The position numbers and the translations under genes are program-made. 64,000 nucleotides of DNA from an uncultured Oscillibacter sp. (lineage in GTDB: Bacteria; Bacillota; Clostridia; Oscillospirales; Oscillospiraceae), in assembly GCA_910584995.1 (NCBI GenBank), contig CAJUDW010000003.1, positions 1 through 64,000 of the forward strand, given 5' to 3'. The notes beneath the pieces were generated by a model that saw only the letters and a program-made list of their open reading frames with translations, ran no database searches and was not told the DNA's origin. This document shows positions 43,375 to 50,256 of this stretch, one piece after another. Position 1 is the stretch's first letter. Each line of letters begins with the position of its first letter.

Positions 43375-43428
43375 GAATACCCCGGTCGCCGGGAACCGGA
43401 GACGGTTCCACGGCAGGCGGACAGTATC
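43375..43428 (-). ncRNA. tandem structured 54-nt repeat, copy 1 (ridA-proximal)
   Basis: On the minus strand it begins GATACTGTCCGCC and ends CGACCGGGGTATTC. The interior forms GGAACCG/CGGTTCC around TCTC, framed by GCCG/CGGC. It is followed by TTTTTTGC, so it could act as a terminator-like element. It is exactly 54 bases long like copy 2, at a period of 77 bases. Confidence 0.6.
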
Positions 43429-43444
43429 GCTTATGGAACAGGGA

Positions 43445-43462
43445 GATCCCGCCGGCGGGATC
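43445..43462 (-). repeat. perfect 18-bp palindrome after ridA
   Basis: GATCCCGCC next to GGCGGGATC, 17 bases past the ridA stop. It may be a protein site or a tight hairpin; no T-run follows. Confidence 0.5.
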
Positions 43463-43478
43463 GGCATTTCCAAAGGAT

Positions 43479-43856
43479 TCAGGGGACAGCGATGACCTCA
43501 ATCTCCACCAAGGCATCCTTGGGCAGGCGGGCCACTTCCACTGCGGACCGGGCAGGGAATCCGCCCTCGCCGAAGAAGGTGGCGTATACGCCGTTCATGG
43601 CGGCGAAATCGTTCATGTCCTTCAGGAACACGGTGGTCTTGATCACGTGGCTCATATCCACCCCGGCCTCCGCCAGAATGGCCTTCACGTTGGTCAGGGA
43701 CTGCTTCGTCTGCGCCTCAATGCCCTCAGGGAAAGCGCCGGTGGCAGGATCGATGGGCAGCTGGCCGGACGTAATGATGAGCCCGCCTGCCTGCACGCCC
43801 TGGGCATAGGGCCCAATGGCTGCGGGAGCCTTGTCTGTCTGGATTACAACTTTCAT
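43479..43856 (-). CDS. ridA: RidA family reactive enamine/imine deaminase
   Basis: 125 residues, standard YjgF/YER057c/UK114 length. RidA hydrolyses 2-aminoacrylate and related imines that PLP beta-eliminating enzymes release. IGPYAQGVQAGGLIITSGQLP (12-32) and the late RSAVEVARLPKDALVEIEVIAV are family blocks; the arginine in ARSAVEV is the expected carboxylate ligand. The ATG at 43856 follows GAGGAGGC. It is the first gene of the ridA-tnaA-transporter unit, which fits detoxifying the by-product of TnaA. Confidence 0.93.
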   Translation of the reverse strand: MKVVIQTDKAPAAIGPYAQGVQAGGLIITSGQLPIDPATGAFPEGIEAQTKQSLTNVKAILAEAGVDMSHVIKTTVFLKDMNDFAAMNGVYATFFGEGGFPARSAVEVARLPKDALVEIEVIAVP

Positions 43857-43885
43857 CCAAAAGCCTCCTCTCAATGTTTGAGACA

Positions 43886-43914
43886 ACTTTATCACAATTC
43901 AAAAATTTCGTCAA
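43886..43914 (-). promoter_or_regulatory. promoter of ridA-tnaA
   Basis: Minus strand TTGACG (43909-43914), 17 bases, TAAAGT (43886-43891), about 25 bases before the ridA ribosome site. Confidence 0.6.
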
Positions 43915-43993
43915 GAAAATCTCTGCCGGTTTTTTACGATTTGTATGAATAGCTATTTTGGATTAAATTTTTTTGTGGTAAATATAAATAAAA

Positions 43994-44019
43994 ATCCGTA
44001 ATAAGTTTTTATCACGGAT
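43994..44019. promoter_or_regulatory. inverted repeat operator between the divergent ridA and regulator promoters
   Basis: ATCCGTAATAA and TTTATCACGGAT form an imperfect dyad (43994-44019) in an AT-rich stretch, 80 bases from the ridA promoter and 15 bases upstream of the regulator promoter. It is a candidate binding site for the YheO-type regulator. Confidence 0.5.
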
Positions 44020-44033
44020 CGGAGAAATTGTTT

Positions 44034-44062
44034 TTGACAGGGAACTTTTCTTGACATATAAT
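44034..44062 (+). promoter_or_regulatory. strong promoter of the YheO-like regulator gene
   Basis: TTGACA (44034-44039), 17 bases, TATAAT (44057-44062): both hexamers match the sigma-A consensus. The leader to the ATG at 44205 is about 135 nt. Confidence 0.7.
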
Positions 44063-44204
44063 AAAAAGGTATAATCAGCAAGGCGGTTTTCGCCGCTGAA
44101 ATGTATCGCTAAACCCTGTTCAAATTTGTTGACTATTCTTGAGATAAAATCGAAAAGGATATCTGCATGTCCCGGCGTCTGCCGGGAGAAGATGAGGTGC
44201 GCAT

Positions 44205-44906
44205 ATGCCGGACTCCACCCATGAACTGCTGCGGCAGTACCAGCAGCTGACGGAATTCCTCGGCCAGGCCCTGGGGCCCGATTACGAGGTAGCCCTCCAT
44301 GATTTGACAGACAAAAACCGCTCCATTATCGCTATTGCCAACGGCCACGTCAGCGGGCGGAGCATCGGCGCGCCCCTGACCAACGTAGCCCTGGGCATTT
44401 TGATGGACAAGAGCTATGAAACCCGGGACTATCTCCTCCACTATTCCGGCGTTTCCATTAACGGGAAGGATCTCCGCTCCAGTACCATGTTTATCAAGGA
44501 GCACGGCAAGCTGGTGGGGATGCTGTGCGTCAATTTTGACGACAGCCGCTACCGTGCCATCAGCGAACAGGTAATGGAACTCTGCCATCCAAACGGGTTC
44601 CTGCGGGATCTCTTCCCCCTCTCCGGCGAGGAGGCTGTCCATGTCCTGCCCGGGCCGGAAACCTTCCGGAACTCCACGGAGGCGGTGGCCATCGACGCCG
44701 TAGGCCGGGAGCTGGAGAAGCTGGGGGTGCCTGCGGACCGGCTGACCTCCGACGAACGGCTTCAGATTATTTCCGCCCTAGAGGCCGGAGGCATTTTCCT
44801 GCTGAAGGGCTCCGTGAAGGACGTGGCGGCGGGACTGGCCTGCTCCCAGGCCAGCGTATACCGCTACCTGTCTCAGATCCGGAACGAGGGCGCAGGGGAA
44901 GAGTAG
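44205..44906 (+). CDS. YheO/DauR-type transcriptional regulator (PAS-like plus HTH)
   Basis: 233 residues. Residues about 10-120 are a YheO (PAS_6-type) sensor domain: LGPDYEVALHDLTDKNRSIIAIANGHVSGRSIGAPLTN is characteristic. Residues about 185-228 are the C-terminal DauR-type HTH (KDVAAGLACSQASVYRYLSQI). Regulators of this type often control amino acid catabolism genes next to them, and this one is divergent from ridA-tnaA, so it is the likely controller of the cassette. The ATG follows GATGAGGTG. Confidence 0.9.
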   Translation: MPDSTHELLRQYQQLTEFLGQALGPDYEVALHDLTDKNRSIIAIANGHVSGRSIGAPLTNVALGILMDKSYETRDYLLHYSGVSINGKDLRSSTMFIKEHGKLVGMLCVNFDDSRYRAISEQVMELCHPNGFLRDLFPLSGEEAVHVLPGPETFRNSTEAVAIDAVGRELEKLGVPADRLTSDERLQIISALEAGGIFLLKGSVKDVAAGLACSQASVYRYLSQIRNEGAGEE

Positions 44907-44931
44907 GCCTTGCCGGAAAAAGGCCTGAACT

Positions 44932-45003
44932 TGCCGCTGCGGGGGCATATATCCGCAAATGCCTGCCATGCAGGCATTTGCATTGGGCAGCGGCAGATTT
45001 TTT
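44932..45003 (+). terminator. multi-stem terminator of the regulator gene
   Basis: The outer stem TGCCGCTGC/GCAGCGGCA (44932-44940 and 44987-44995) encloses a perfect 12-bp hairpin (44955-44966 with 44970-44981, GCAAATGCCTGC) and is followed by GATTTTTT. It is unusual in having a nested stem. Confidence 0.75.
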
Positions 45004-45027
45004 AACTGCTATGCCATTTGTTTTTCA

Positions 45028-45063
45028 GCTGTCAGGAAAAGCCAACCGGTCTTTCCTGACAGC
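45028..45063. repeat. 12-bp inverted repeat upstream of the GNAT gene
   Basis: GCTGTCAGGAAA (45028-45039) and TTTCCTGACAGC (45052-45063) with a 12-base loop, 50 bases before the start codon. It may be an operator or a leader hairpin; no promoter hexamers were convincing. Confidence 0.5.
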
Positions 45064-45112
45064 CTGACGGGCGGTCCGCGCCCGTCCTTCTTATTGAAAG
45101 GAAGTGGATTTT

Positions 45113-45889
45113 ATGCTGTATCCCTTAACAGATAAAACCAGGATCCCTGCCTTCGTCCAGGCCTGCACCTTTGAGCGGGTATTTGGTTCCAAAGTTCTGA
45201 CCGCCCTGCAGGCTTACGGCCTGTCAGACCCCAACGCCCGGTTTTATCTCTGCGAAAAGGACGGATCCCCTGCCGCCGCCCTTTATCTGGCGGAGGGCGT
45301 CCTCGTTGTCTCCGCCTCCGGCGAAGCCAATCCGGATGAAATCGCCGCCCTGATCCGGCAGGAAAGCGCCGGGGAGGTAGACACCCATTGGGAACTCTGC
45401 GACCTCCTGCGGAAGCGGCTGGGAGGCCGGACGGAGAGTTCTTATTTCATGTCCTATCAGGGGGAGCCGCCGGAGGGGACATGTCCCGGGATCTCCACCG
45501 GCCGCCTGCCGGAGGCCTTTAACGTACTTCGTCAGAGCCACGAATATTACCGGTCCCACCTGGAGTACAACACCTGGTCCGCCGGATGGGCCCGGCGGCT
45601 GTCTCTGGGCCTTTCGGAACTTTATCAGGTGGAGCGGGACGGAAAGGTCATCGCTACCGGCTCCATCGCCTCAGAGGACGAGACCTGCGGCGTCATTGCC
45701 GCCGTGGCGGTGCTGCCTGCCTGGAGGCGGCAGGGGCTGGGCAGCGAGATCAGCCGCTTCCTCACCCGGAGGATCCTGGAAAAAGGCAAAACGCCCCGCC
45801 TGATCGCCGGTTACGACGCCGTGGCGGAACTCTACCGGAAGGTGGGTTTCACCACCTGCGGCCGGTGGGGCGAACTTTATCTGGTATAG
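45113..45889 (+). CDS. GNAT family N-acetyltransferase
   Basis: 258 residues. The C-terminal half is a GNAT fold: the acetyl-CoA loop is in AAVAVLPAWRRQGLGSEISRFLTRRILEKGK (about 193-223, R-R-Q-G-L-G pattern), followed by YRKVGFTTCGRWGELYLV. The N-terminal 140 residues are less conserved and may bind the unknown substrate. ATG 45113 lies eight bases after AAGGAAG; a GTG nine bases upstream is not needed. The next gene begins 13 bases after the stop, so they form an operon. Confidence 0.85.
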   Translation: MLYPLTDKTRIPAFVQACTFERVFGSKVLTALQAYGLSDPNARFYLCEKDGSPAAALYLAEGVLVVSASGEANPDEIAALIRQESAGEVDTHWELCDLLRKRLGGRTESSYFMSYQGEPPEGTCPGISTGRLPEAFNVLRQSHEYYRSHLEYNTWSAGWARRLSLGLSELYQVERDGKVIATGSIASEDETCGVIAAVAVLPAWRRQGLGSEISRFLTRRILEKGKTPRLIAGYDAVAELYRKVGFTTCGRWGELYLV

Positions 45890-45902
45890 GAGGAAACGGA
45901 TC

Positions 45903-46568
45903 ATGGCGCGGGAATATATCCGCCGTCTTTTTCTGCTGGCCGCCGGGTCGGCAGTCAGTTCTCTCGGCATTGTACTGATGCTCCAGGCCAACGTGGGGCT
46001 GGAGCCCTGGAGCGTCCTCCAGCAGGGCATGTCCCAGTGCATGGGCATCACCTACGGGACAGCCTCTATCATCGTGGGGGCGGCGGCTATCGGCACGGCT
46101 ATCCTCTGCGGGGAAAGTTTCGGCCTGGGGTCTATCGGCAACATCCTCTTCTGCGGCATCATGATTGACGGGATGCTGTATCTGGACTGGATCCCCAAGG
46201 CGGAGCGCCTGTTCCCGGGGGTGTTGATGCTGGCAGCGGGGCTGGAAATCCTGGCCCTGGGTACCTGGATGTACATGAAAAGCGCCTTAGGCGCGGGCCC
46301 CCGGGACTCCCTGATGGTGGCCCTTGCCCGCAAAACGGGCCGCTCCGTGGGGCTCTGCCGGGGCGTTGTGGAAATTGTGGTGATTTTTGTGGGCTGGCGG
46401 CTTGGCGGGCAGGTAGGCATCGGTACGCTGATCTCCGCCGTGGGGCTGGGATCCCTGCTGAACCTGAACTTCGCCCTGCTGCATTTCCGTCCGGCGGAAC
46501 TGCGCCAGGAAAATCTGGCAGAGACCTTCCGGCGGATACGGGGCGGCCTGGAACAGGGGGCCCCGTAA
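45903..46568 (+). CDS. YczE/YyaS/YitT family membrane protein
   Basis: 221 residues with five to six helices. The start GIVLMLQANVGLEPWSVLQQGMSQCMGITYGTASIIVG and later MYMKSALGAGPRDSLMVALARKTGRSVGLCRG are the duplicated blocks of YczE-like proteins. These are of unknown function, often beside transcription regulators. The ATG follows TAGGAGGAAACGGATC. It ends with a tail rich in charged residues (ELRQENLAETFRRIRG). Confidence 0.88.
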   Translation: MAREYIRRLFLLAAGSAVSSLGIVLMLQANVGLEPWSVLQQGMSQCMGITYGTASIIVGAAAIGTAILCGESFGLGSIGNILFCGIMIDGMLYLDWIPKAERLFPGVLMLAAGLEILALGTWMYMKSALGAGPRDSLMVALARKTGRSVGLCRGVVEIVVIFVGWRLGGQVGIGTLISAVGLGSLLNLNFALLHFRPAELRQENLAETFRRIRGGLEQGAP

Positions 46569-46606
46569 GAAGCGGGGACAGGCCCTCCCCCATAGGGAAA
46601 CGGAAA

Positions 46607-46634
46607 CAGGCGGAGGGCTGGTGCCCTCCGCCTG
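46607..46634 (+). terminator. terminator of the GNAT/YczE unit
   Basis: A 12-bp perfect stem CAGGCGGAGGGC/GCCCTCCGCCTG with a 4-base loop. A second stem (GGCTGTGGAA..TTCCACAGCC, 46636-46645 and 46663-46673) follows and probably serves the opposite-strand small gene. Confidence 0.75.
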
Positions 46635-46680
46635 AGGCTGTGGAAGAAGGCCGTCCAACCCTTTTCCACAGCCTGCGCAG

Positions 46681-46860
46681 TCAGCGCATTTCGGAAACGA
46701 TGTTGTCCACGGCGTGATCCACGGCGACACCCAGCTTGTGGATACTCTTACCCACCTGCGTTTTCATGGGATCTTTGCCGCAGGGCGCCATCATTCCCAC
46801 TACCGCGCCGGTCATCAGTCCGGCGCTCATACCGACCCAAAATCCGGTACTCATTTTCAT
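46681..46860 (-). CDS. small YtxH-like protein
   Basis: 59 residues: a glycine/methionine-rich N-terminal segment (MSTGFWVGMSAGLMTGAVVGMM, about 3-24) as in YtxH proteins, then a short amphipathic helix (KSIHKLGVAVDHAVDNIVSEM). Function is unknown; YtxH-like proteins are general-stress-linked in Bacillus. ATG 46860 lies nine bases after AGGAG; the TTG six bases earlier is too close to it. A terminator hairpin follows at 46636-46673. Confidence 0.75.
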   Translation of the reverse strand: MKMSTGFWVGMSAGLMTGAVVGMMAPCGKDPMKTQVGKSIHKLGVAVDHAVDNIVSEMR

Positions 46861-46949
46861 CTTCAATCACTCCTTTTCGGCACAGGCCTAGTATGGCCCG
46901 TTTCCCCGGAAAAACTCCACCGGGGATTTGCCAAATTGTGACGGATGCG

Positions 46950-47187
46950 TTATACTGGTTGGGAAAACACATCTTCCCGCCACCAGCGGGCGCTTCCATA
47001 GCGCAGCAGTTCAATCAGCAGGGGCAGCGCCGCCGTGTCCTCTCCGTCCCGGGTCCACAACATTTCCCGCTGGACCATATCCTGCGGAATCGGCAGCGTA
47101 TTCCTTCCGAATCCGCTTTTGCAGTATTTTCGCCGCGCTGGATTTTCCGCTTCCGGAATTTCCCCGCAGGAGAATAAGAGCGGACAT
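46950..47187 (-). pseudogene. frameshifted, truncated P-loop kinase (AAA/zeta-like) remnant
   Basis: ATG 47187 after GGAGGGAAG encodes MSALILLRGNSGSGKSSAAKILQKRIRK with a perfect Walker A (GNSGSGKS). The frame then drifts into nonsense. One base further along, the same strand reads NTLPIPQDMVQREMLWTRDGEDTAALPLLIELLRYG, as expected for the next part of this kinase family. It stops at 46950 (SQPV then TAA), far short of the usual length of about 180 residues. It is thus both frameshifted (near the AAGGAATAC region) and truncated. Confidence 0.75.
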
Positions 47188-47296
47188 GGCTTCCCTCCGT
47201 TTTTTACCTGTCATAATAGGATATTTCTTCATATAAATCAACATAAGCATCAATTTTATTTGGGCGCCCGCAGCAAGGCGGACGCCGGGAGGCACT

Positions 47297-48364
47297 ATGA
47301 CCAGAATTTATCTCATCCGCCATGCGGAGGCGGAAGGCAATCTCTACCGCATCGCCCAGGGCCAGTACGACAGCATCCTCACCGACCGTGGCTGGCGGCA
47401 GGTCCGGGCCCTGGAGGGGCGGTTCTCCCCTATCCATATCGACGCCGTTTACAGCAGCGACCTCTACCGCACCTGTGCCACCGCCAGCGCTATTTATCTG
47501 CCCAAGAGCCTGCCCCTTCTGCGGCGGAAGGGCCTGCGGGAAATCCACGTGGGGGCCTGGGAACAGCGGACCTGGGGGGATATCGCCCGGACGGACGCCG
47601 AGCAGATGGAGAACTTCGGCCGCCATCCGGATCTCTGGTGTGTAGAGGGCGCGGAGTCCCCCCGCCAGGTGCTGGATCGGGCTATGGAGGCCCTCCTGGC
47701 CATTGCCGGGGAAAACCGGGGGAAAATCGCGGCGGTGTTCTCCCACGGTTACGTTATCCGCCTGCTGCTGGCCGCCCTTCAGGGCTTCTCCCTGGAGCAG
47801 CTGGCGGAGACCCCTGTAGGGGACAATACGGCGGTCTCCCTGCTGGAAACCGATGAGAACGGTGTTTTGCAGGTGGTCTTCCGGGACGATAACAGCCATT
47901 TGCAAACCCCTGCGTTCCTGGCGGGGGAAAAAGTCCGGCGGCGGGCCAACGGCCTGGAACCGGGGCTCTTCTTCCAGCCCCTGCGGCTGCCGGAGCAGCT
48001 GGATCTCCTCAAAAGCCTCTCCGGGCAGGAGGCAGATCCCGGAGAAGCCCTGGTGGGCTATCTGGGGGAAGAGCCTGTGGGGCTGGTGGCCTTCGGCGCC
48101 CTGGAGGGGAAGGCTGGGCGGATCTCCCTGGCCTTCATCCGAGAGGACTGCCGGAAGCGGGGCTTCGGCGTCCAGCTGATCGGGCAGGCGGTGCGGCACT
48201 GGCGTCCCCTGGGGGCGGAGAGCCTGCGGCTGTCCCTTCCGGCGGGATGTCCCGCCAGGCAGTTCTTCCTGGACTACGGGTTCCAGCCTGCCGGAACGGC
48301 GAAGGGCGGCGAAATCCTGGAAAAAAGCATCGCCTACGATCCGGCGTTCCTGGCACGGCCCTAA
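47297..48364 (+). CDS. histidine phosphatase fused to a GNAT acetyltransferase
   Basis: 355 residues. The phosphatase domain (about 1-205) has the catalytic RHAEAEGN (R8, H9), the second arginine in DLYRT, E82-region REIHVGAWE and the late H150 in FSHGYVIRLLL. A second domain (about 225-350) has the GNAT pattern VGLVAFGALEGKAGRISLAFIREDCRKRGFGVQLIGQAVRHW, then FFLDYGFQPAG. Both look intact, giving a two-enzyme protein. Substrates are unknown. The ATG follows GGGAGGCACT. A terminator lies right after (48363-48389). Confidence 0.88.
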   Translation: MTRIYLIRHAEAEGNLYRIAQGQYDSILTDRGWRQVRALEGRFSPIHIDAVYSSDLYRTCATASAIYLPKSLPLLRRKGLREIHVGAWEQRTWGDIARTDAEQMENFGRHPDLWCVEGAESPRQVLDRAMEALLAIAGENRGKIAAVFSHGYVIRLLLAALQGFSLEQLAETPVGDNTAVSLLETDENGVLQVVFRDDNSHLQTPAFLAGEKVRRRANGLEPGLFFQPLRLPEQLDLLKSLSGQEADPGEALVGYLGEEPVGLVAFGALEGKAGRISLAFIREDCRKRGFGVQLIGQAVRHWRPLGAESLRLSLPAGCPARQFFLDYGFQPAGTAKGGEILEKSIAYDPAFLARP

Positions 48365-48389
48365 GGGCCTCCGGAACCGGGGCCCTTTT
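48363..48389 (+). terminator. terminator of the phosphatase-GNAT gene
   Basis: AAGGGCC (48363-48369) pairs with GGCCCTT (48381-48387), with an inner CCGG/CCGG stem, and is followed by TTG. It begins inside the stop codon of the gene. Confidence 0.75.
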
Positions 48390-48441
48390 GAGAGATTTGG
48401 AAAATTTATGATTTTGCGGACAGGTTTTGACAAAGTTATAA

Positions 48442-48480
48442 TTGACAAACGGAGTATGATCTTTATATAATATGCTCCGT
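48442..48480 (+). promoter_or_regulatory. promoter of the riboswitch-exchanger unit with an overlapping dyad
   Basis: TTGACA (48442-48447), 18 bases, TATAAT (48466-48471). An inverted repeat ACGGAGTAT..ATGCTCCGT (48449-48457 and 48472-48480, one mismatch) covers the spacer and start region. A DNA-binding repressor may therefore act in addition to the riboswitch. Confidence 0.6.
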
Positions 48481-48510
48481 ACAAGAGGAATCTTTCCGGA
48501 TTCCAGAGTC

Positions 48511-48680
48511 CCATAAAAGGGAGTAGCTGGCATCTTTCCAGATGCGGCGTATTTCGTCAGCACGGCGGTTTATCCGCCCGGAGTACGCCTGAAATAGCGA
48601 GACTTTTATTGTGCGCGGCAGCAGCGGCGGAACTTTCCGCCGGTCTTTCCGGGCGCAATGAGGGTCTCGTTCATTTTTGT
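48511..48680 (+). ncRNA. yybP-ykoY manganese riboswitch and its expression platform
   Basis: The aptamer (48511-48608) has the conserved loop elements AAAAGGGAGTAGC at its 5' side, CGTCAGCACGG in the middle and TGAAATAGCGAGACTTTT at the 3' side. These are the hallmarks of the Mn2+-sensing yybP-ykoY class. Downstream (48597-48678), GAGAC..ATTGTGCGC can pair with GCGCAAT..GTCTC before TTCATTTTTG, a terminator; metal binding would favour the antiterminated form. It controls the exchanger at 48701. Confidence 0.9.
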
Positions 48681-48700
48681 GAAGAAAGGTGCGAAAGAAA

Positions 48701-49660
48701 ATGGAAATCACAATGACCATCTTGTTGTTCCTGCTGGGGCTGCTCCTCATCGTCAAGGGCGGCGACTGGTTCCTGGACGGCGCCGTCTGGATTGCCGAGG
48801 CCACCGGCGTGCCCCGGTTCATCATCGGCGCAACCATCGTGTCCCTGGCCACCACCCTGCCGGAACTGACTGTCTCCATCACCGGCGTGATACAGGGCGA
48901 GGTGGATTTGGCGGTGGGCAACGCCGTAGGGTCTGTCACCGCCAATTTGGGGCTGATCCTGGGCATCTCCGTCTTCTGCCTGCCCTCCGTTGTCAACCGG
49001 AAGCAGTTCAACCTCAAGGCCCTTTTGATGGTTTCCGGCGCTGCCCTGCTGTTTCTGCTGTGCCGGGGCGGATCTCTGCCGGTGATTGCGAGCCTGCTGC
49101 TGTTCGTGGTCTTCGGCGTGTATCTGGTCAACAACATTGTGGACGCCCGGGCCGGTATGGCGGAGGAGCGGAAGAGCCACCGCCGGACGGTCTCCCACCG
49201 CCAGATGTATATGAAGCTGGGGCTCTTTGTCGTGGGCATTGCGGCAATTGTGGCCGGTTCCCAGCTTTTGATCAAGTACGGCAGCGAACTGGCGCTGCTG
49301 CTGGGCGTGCCCTCCAGCATTATCGGCGTCACCATGGTGGCTATCGGCACTTCCCTGCCGGAATTGGTAACCACCTTGACGGCCATTGCCAAGAAAGAGG
49401 CTTCCATGTCCGTGGGGAACATCATCGGGGCCAACGTCATCGACCTGACCATGATCCTGCCTGTCTGCTCCGCCGTCTCCGCCGCCTCCGGCGATCAACT
49501 CACTATCGGGCTCCAGACCACGACGCTGGATCTGCCTGTGTGCCTGGGCATCTGCCTGCTGGCGGTGCTGCCGCCGCTGATTCAGGGGAAGTTCTACCGC
49601 TGGCAGGGCGCCCTGATGCTGGGGATGTACGGGGCCTATCTGGCGATCCTATTTGCCTGA
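48701..49660 (+). CDS. CaCA-family cation exchanger, probable Mn2+ exporter
   Basis: 319 residues, about 10 helices. The two inverted alpha-repeats of Ca2+/Na+ (YrbG-type) exchangers are present: ATIVSLATTLPELTVSITG (44-62) with VGNAVGS, and MVAIGTSLPELVTTLTA with VGNIIGANVID. Because a Mn2+ riboswitch lies in its leader, the physiological substrate is probably Mn2+ (export when high). This is inference from regulation; the family alone suggests Ca2+. ATG 48701 follows AAGAAAGGTG. Confidence 0.9.
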   Translation: MEITMTILLFLLGLLLIVKGGDWFLDGAVWIAEATGVPRFIIGATIVSLATTLPELTVSITGVIQGEVDLAVGNAVGSVTANLGLILGISVFCLPSVVNRKQFNLKALLMVSGAALLFLLCRGGSLPVIASLLLFVVFGVYLVNNIVDARAGMAEERKSHRRTVSHRQMYMKLGLFVVGIAAIVAGSQLLIKYGSELALLLGVPSSIIGVTMVAIGTSLPELVTTLTAIAKKEASMSVGNIIGANVIDLTMILPVCSAVSAASGDQLTIGLQTTTLDLPVCLGICLLAVLPPLIQGKFYRWQGALMLGMYGAYLAILFA

Positions 49661-49725
49661 CGCCGCAGGTTGGCGGCCCTTTTGGGCGGACACGGCATAC
49701 CCCTGCGGGATTTTGTGAAAATGAA

Positions 49726-49753
49726 GGAAAGCCTGCCCGGGGGCAGGCTTTCC
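49726..49753 (+). terminator. terminator of the exchanger gene
   Basis: A perfect 13-bp stem (GGAAAGCCTGCCC) with a 2-base loop, followed by TTTTTTA. Confidence 0.9.
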
Positions 49754-49810
49754 TTTTTTACATAATCCGCTTTAACCCTTTTCCGAGCACGGCGCCTGCC
49801 GCCCCGGCAT

Positions 49811-50169
49811 TCAGGCTTGGGCATCCAGGGGAACCCAGACGCCGCCTGCGGCGTCCCTCATGTACGCCTTTTCCCTATCCGCCGTGATTGCGAAGCTGCC
49901 GTACTCTCCGTCAGCCGCCGCACAGCCCGTCCGGGCGGCATAGGCCCCATAGTCCTTGCCGTCAATGCGGGCGATGTTTCGCCCAACGCCTGGCAAGAGG
50001 GCCCCGGCAGGCGTACATCTTCCTTGTCACGGCCGGGCTCTTCCTGTACAACGGATACCGGCAGGGCGGAGGACGGTCCGGGTTCCCCTGCCGGAGGCAC
50101 GGCCTGCCTGCCAAGCCCCCGGGCAGCCCACAGGAAAACAAACAGCAGGACCAAGACAGCCAATACCAA
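49811..50169 (-). pseudogene. frameshifted small secreted/anchored protein
   Basis: On the minus strand a TTG-started frame (50169) gives a hydrophobic anchor VLAVLVLLFVFLWAARG and a proline-rich linker, then runs out of sense. The region 49811-50010 in another frame gives a well-formed C-terminal domain (GVGRNIARIDGKDYGAYAARTGCAAADGEYGSFAITADREKAYMRDAAGGVWVPLD), with YGAY and YMRDAAG-like repeats. The two parts probably belong to one protein split by a frameshift near 50010. No family is recognised. A sequencing error is possible. Confidence 0.55.
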
Positions 50170-50256
50170 CTTTATACTTTCTCGTCAATCATACCCTGCT
50201 CTCTTTCCCCGCAAGACCCTGCAGCCGCTTTCTGTTCCGTATCCCGGAAAATGCCC

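Noticed and set aside
43261..43473. 70-codon frame through the tandem repeats, considered as a TnaC-like leader peptide
   Set aside because: No ribosome site, no TnaC-type Trp/Pro arrangement, and the two repeat copies are conserved in base pairing rather than in this protein.
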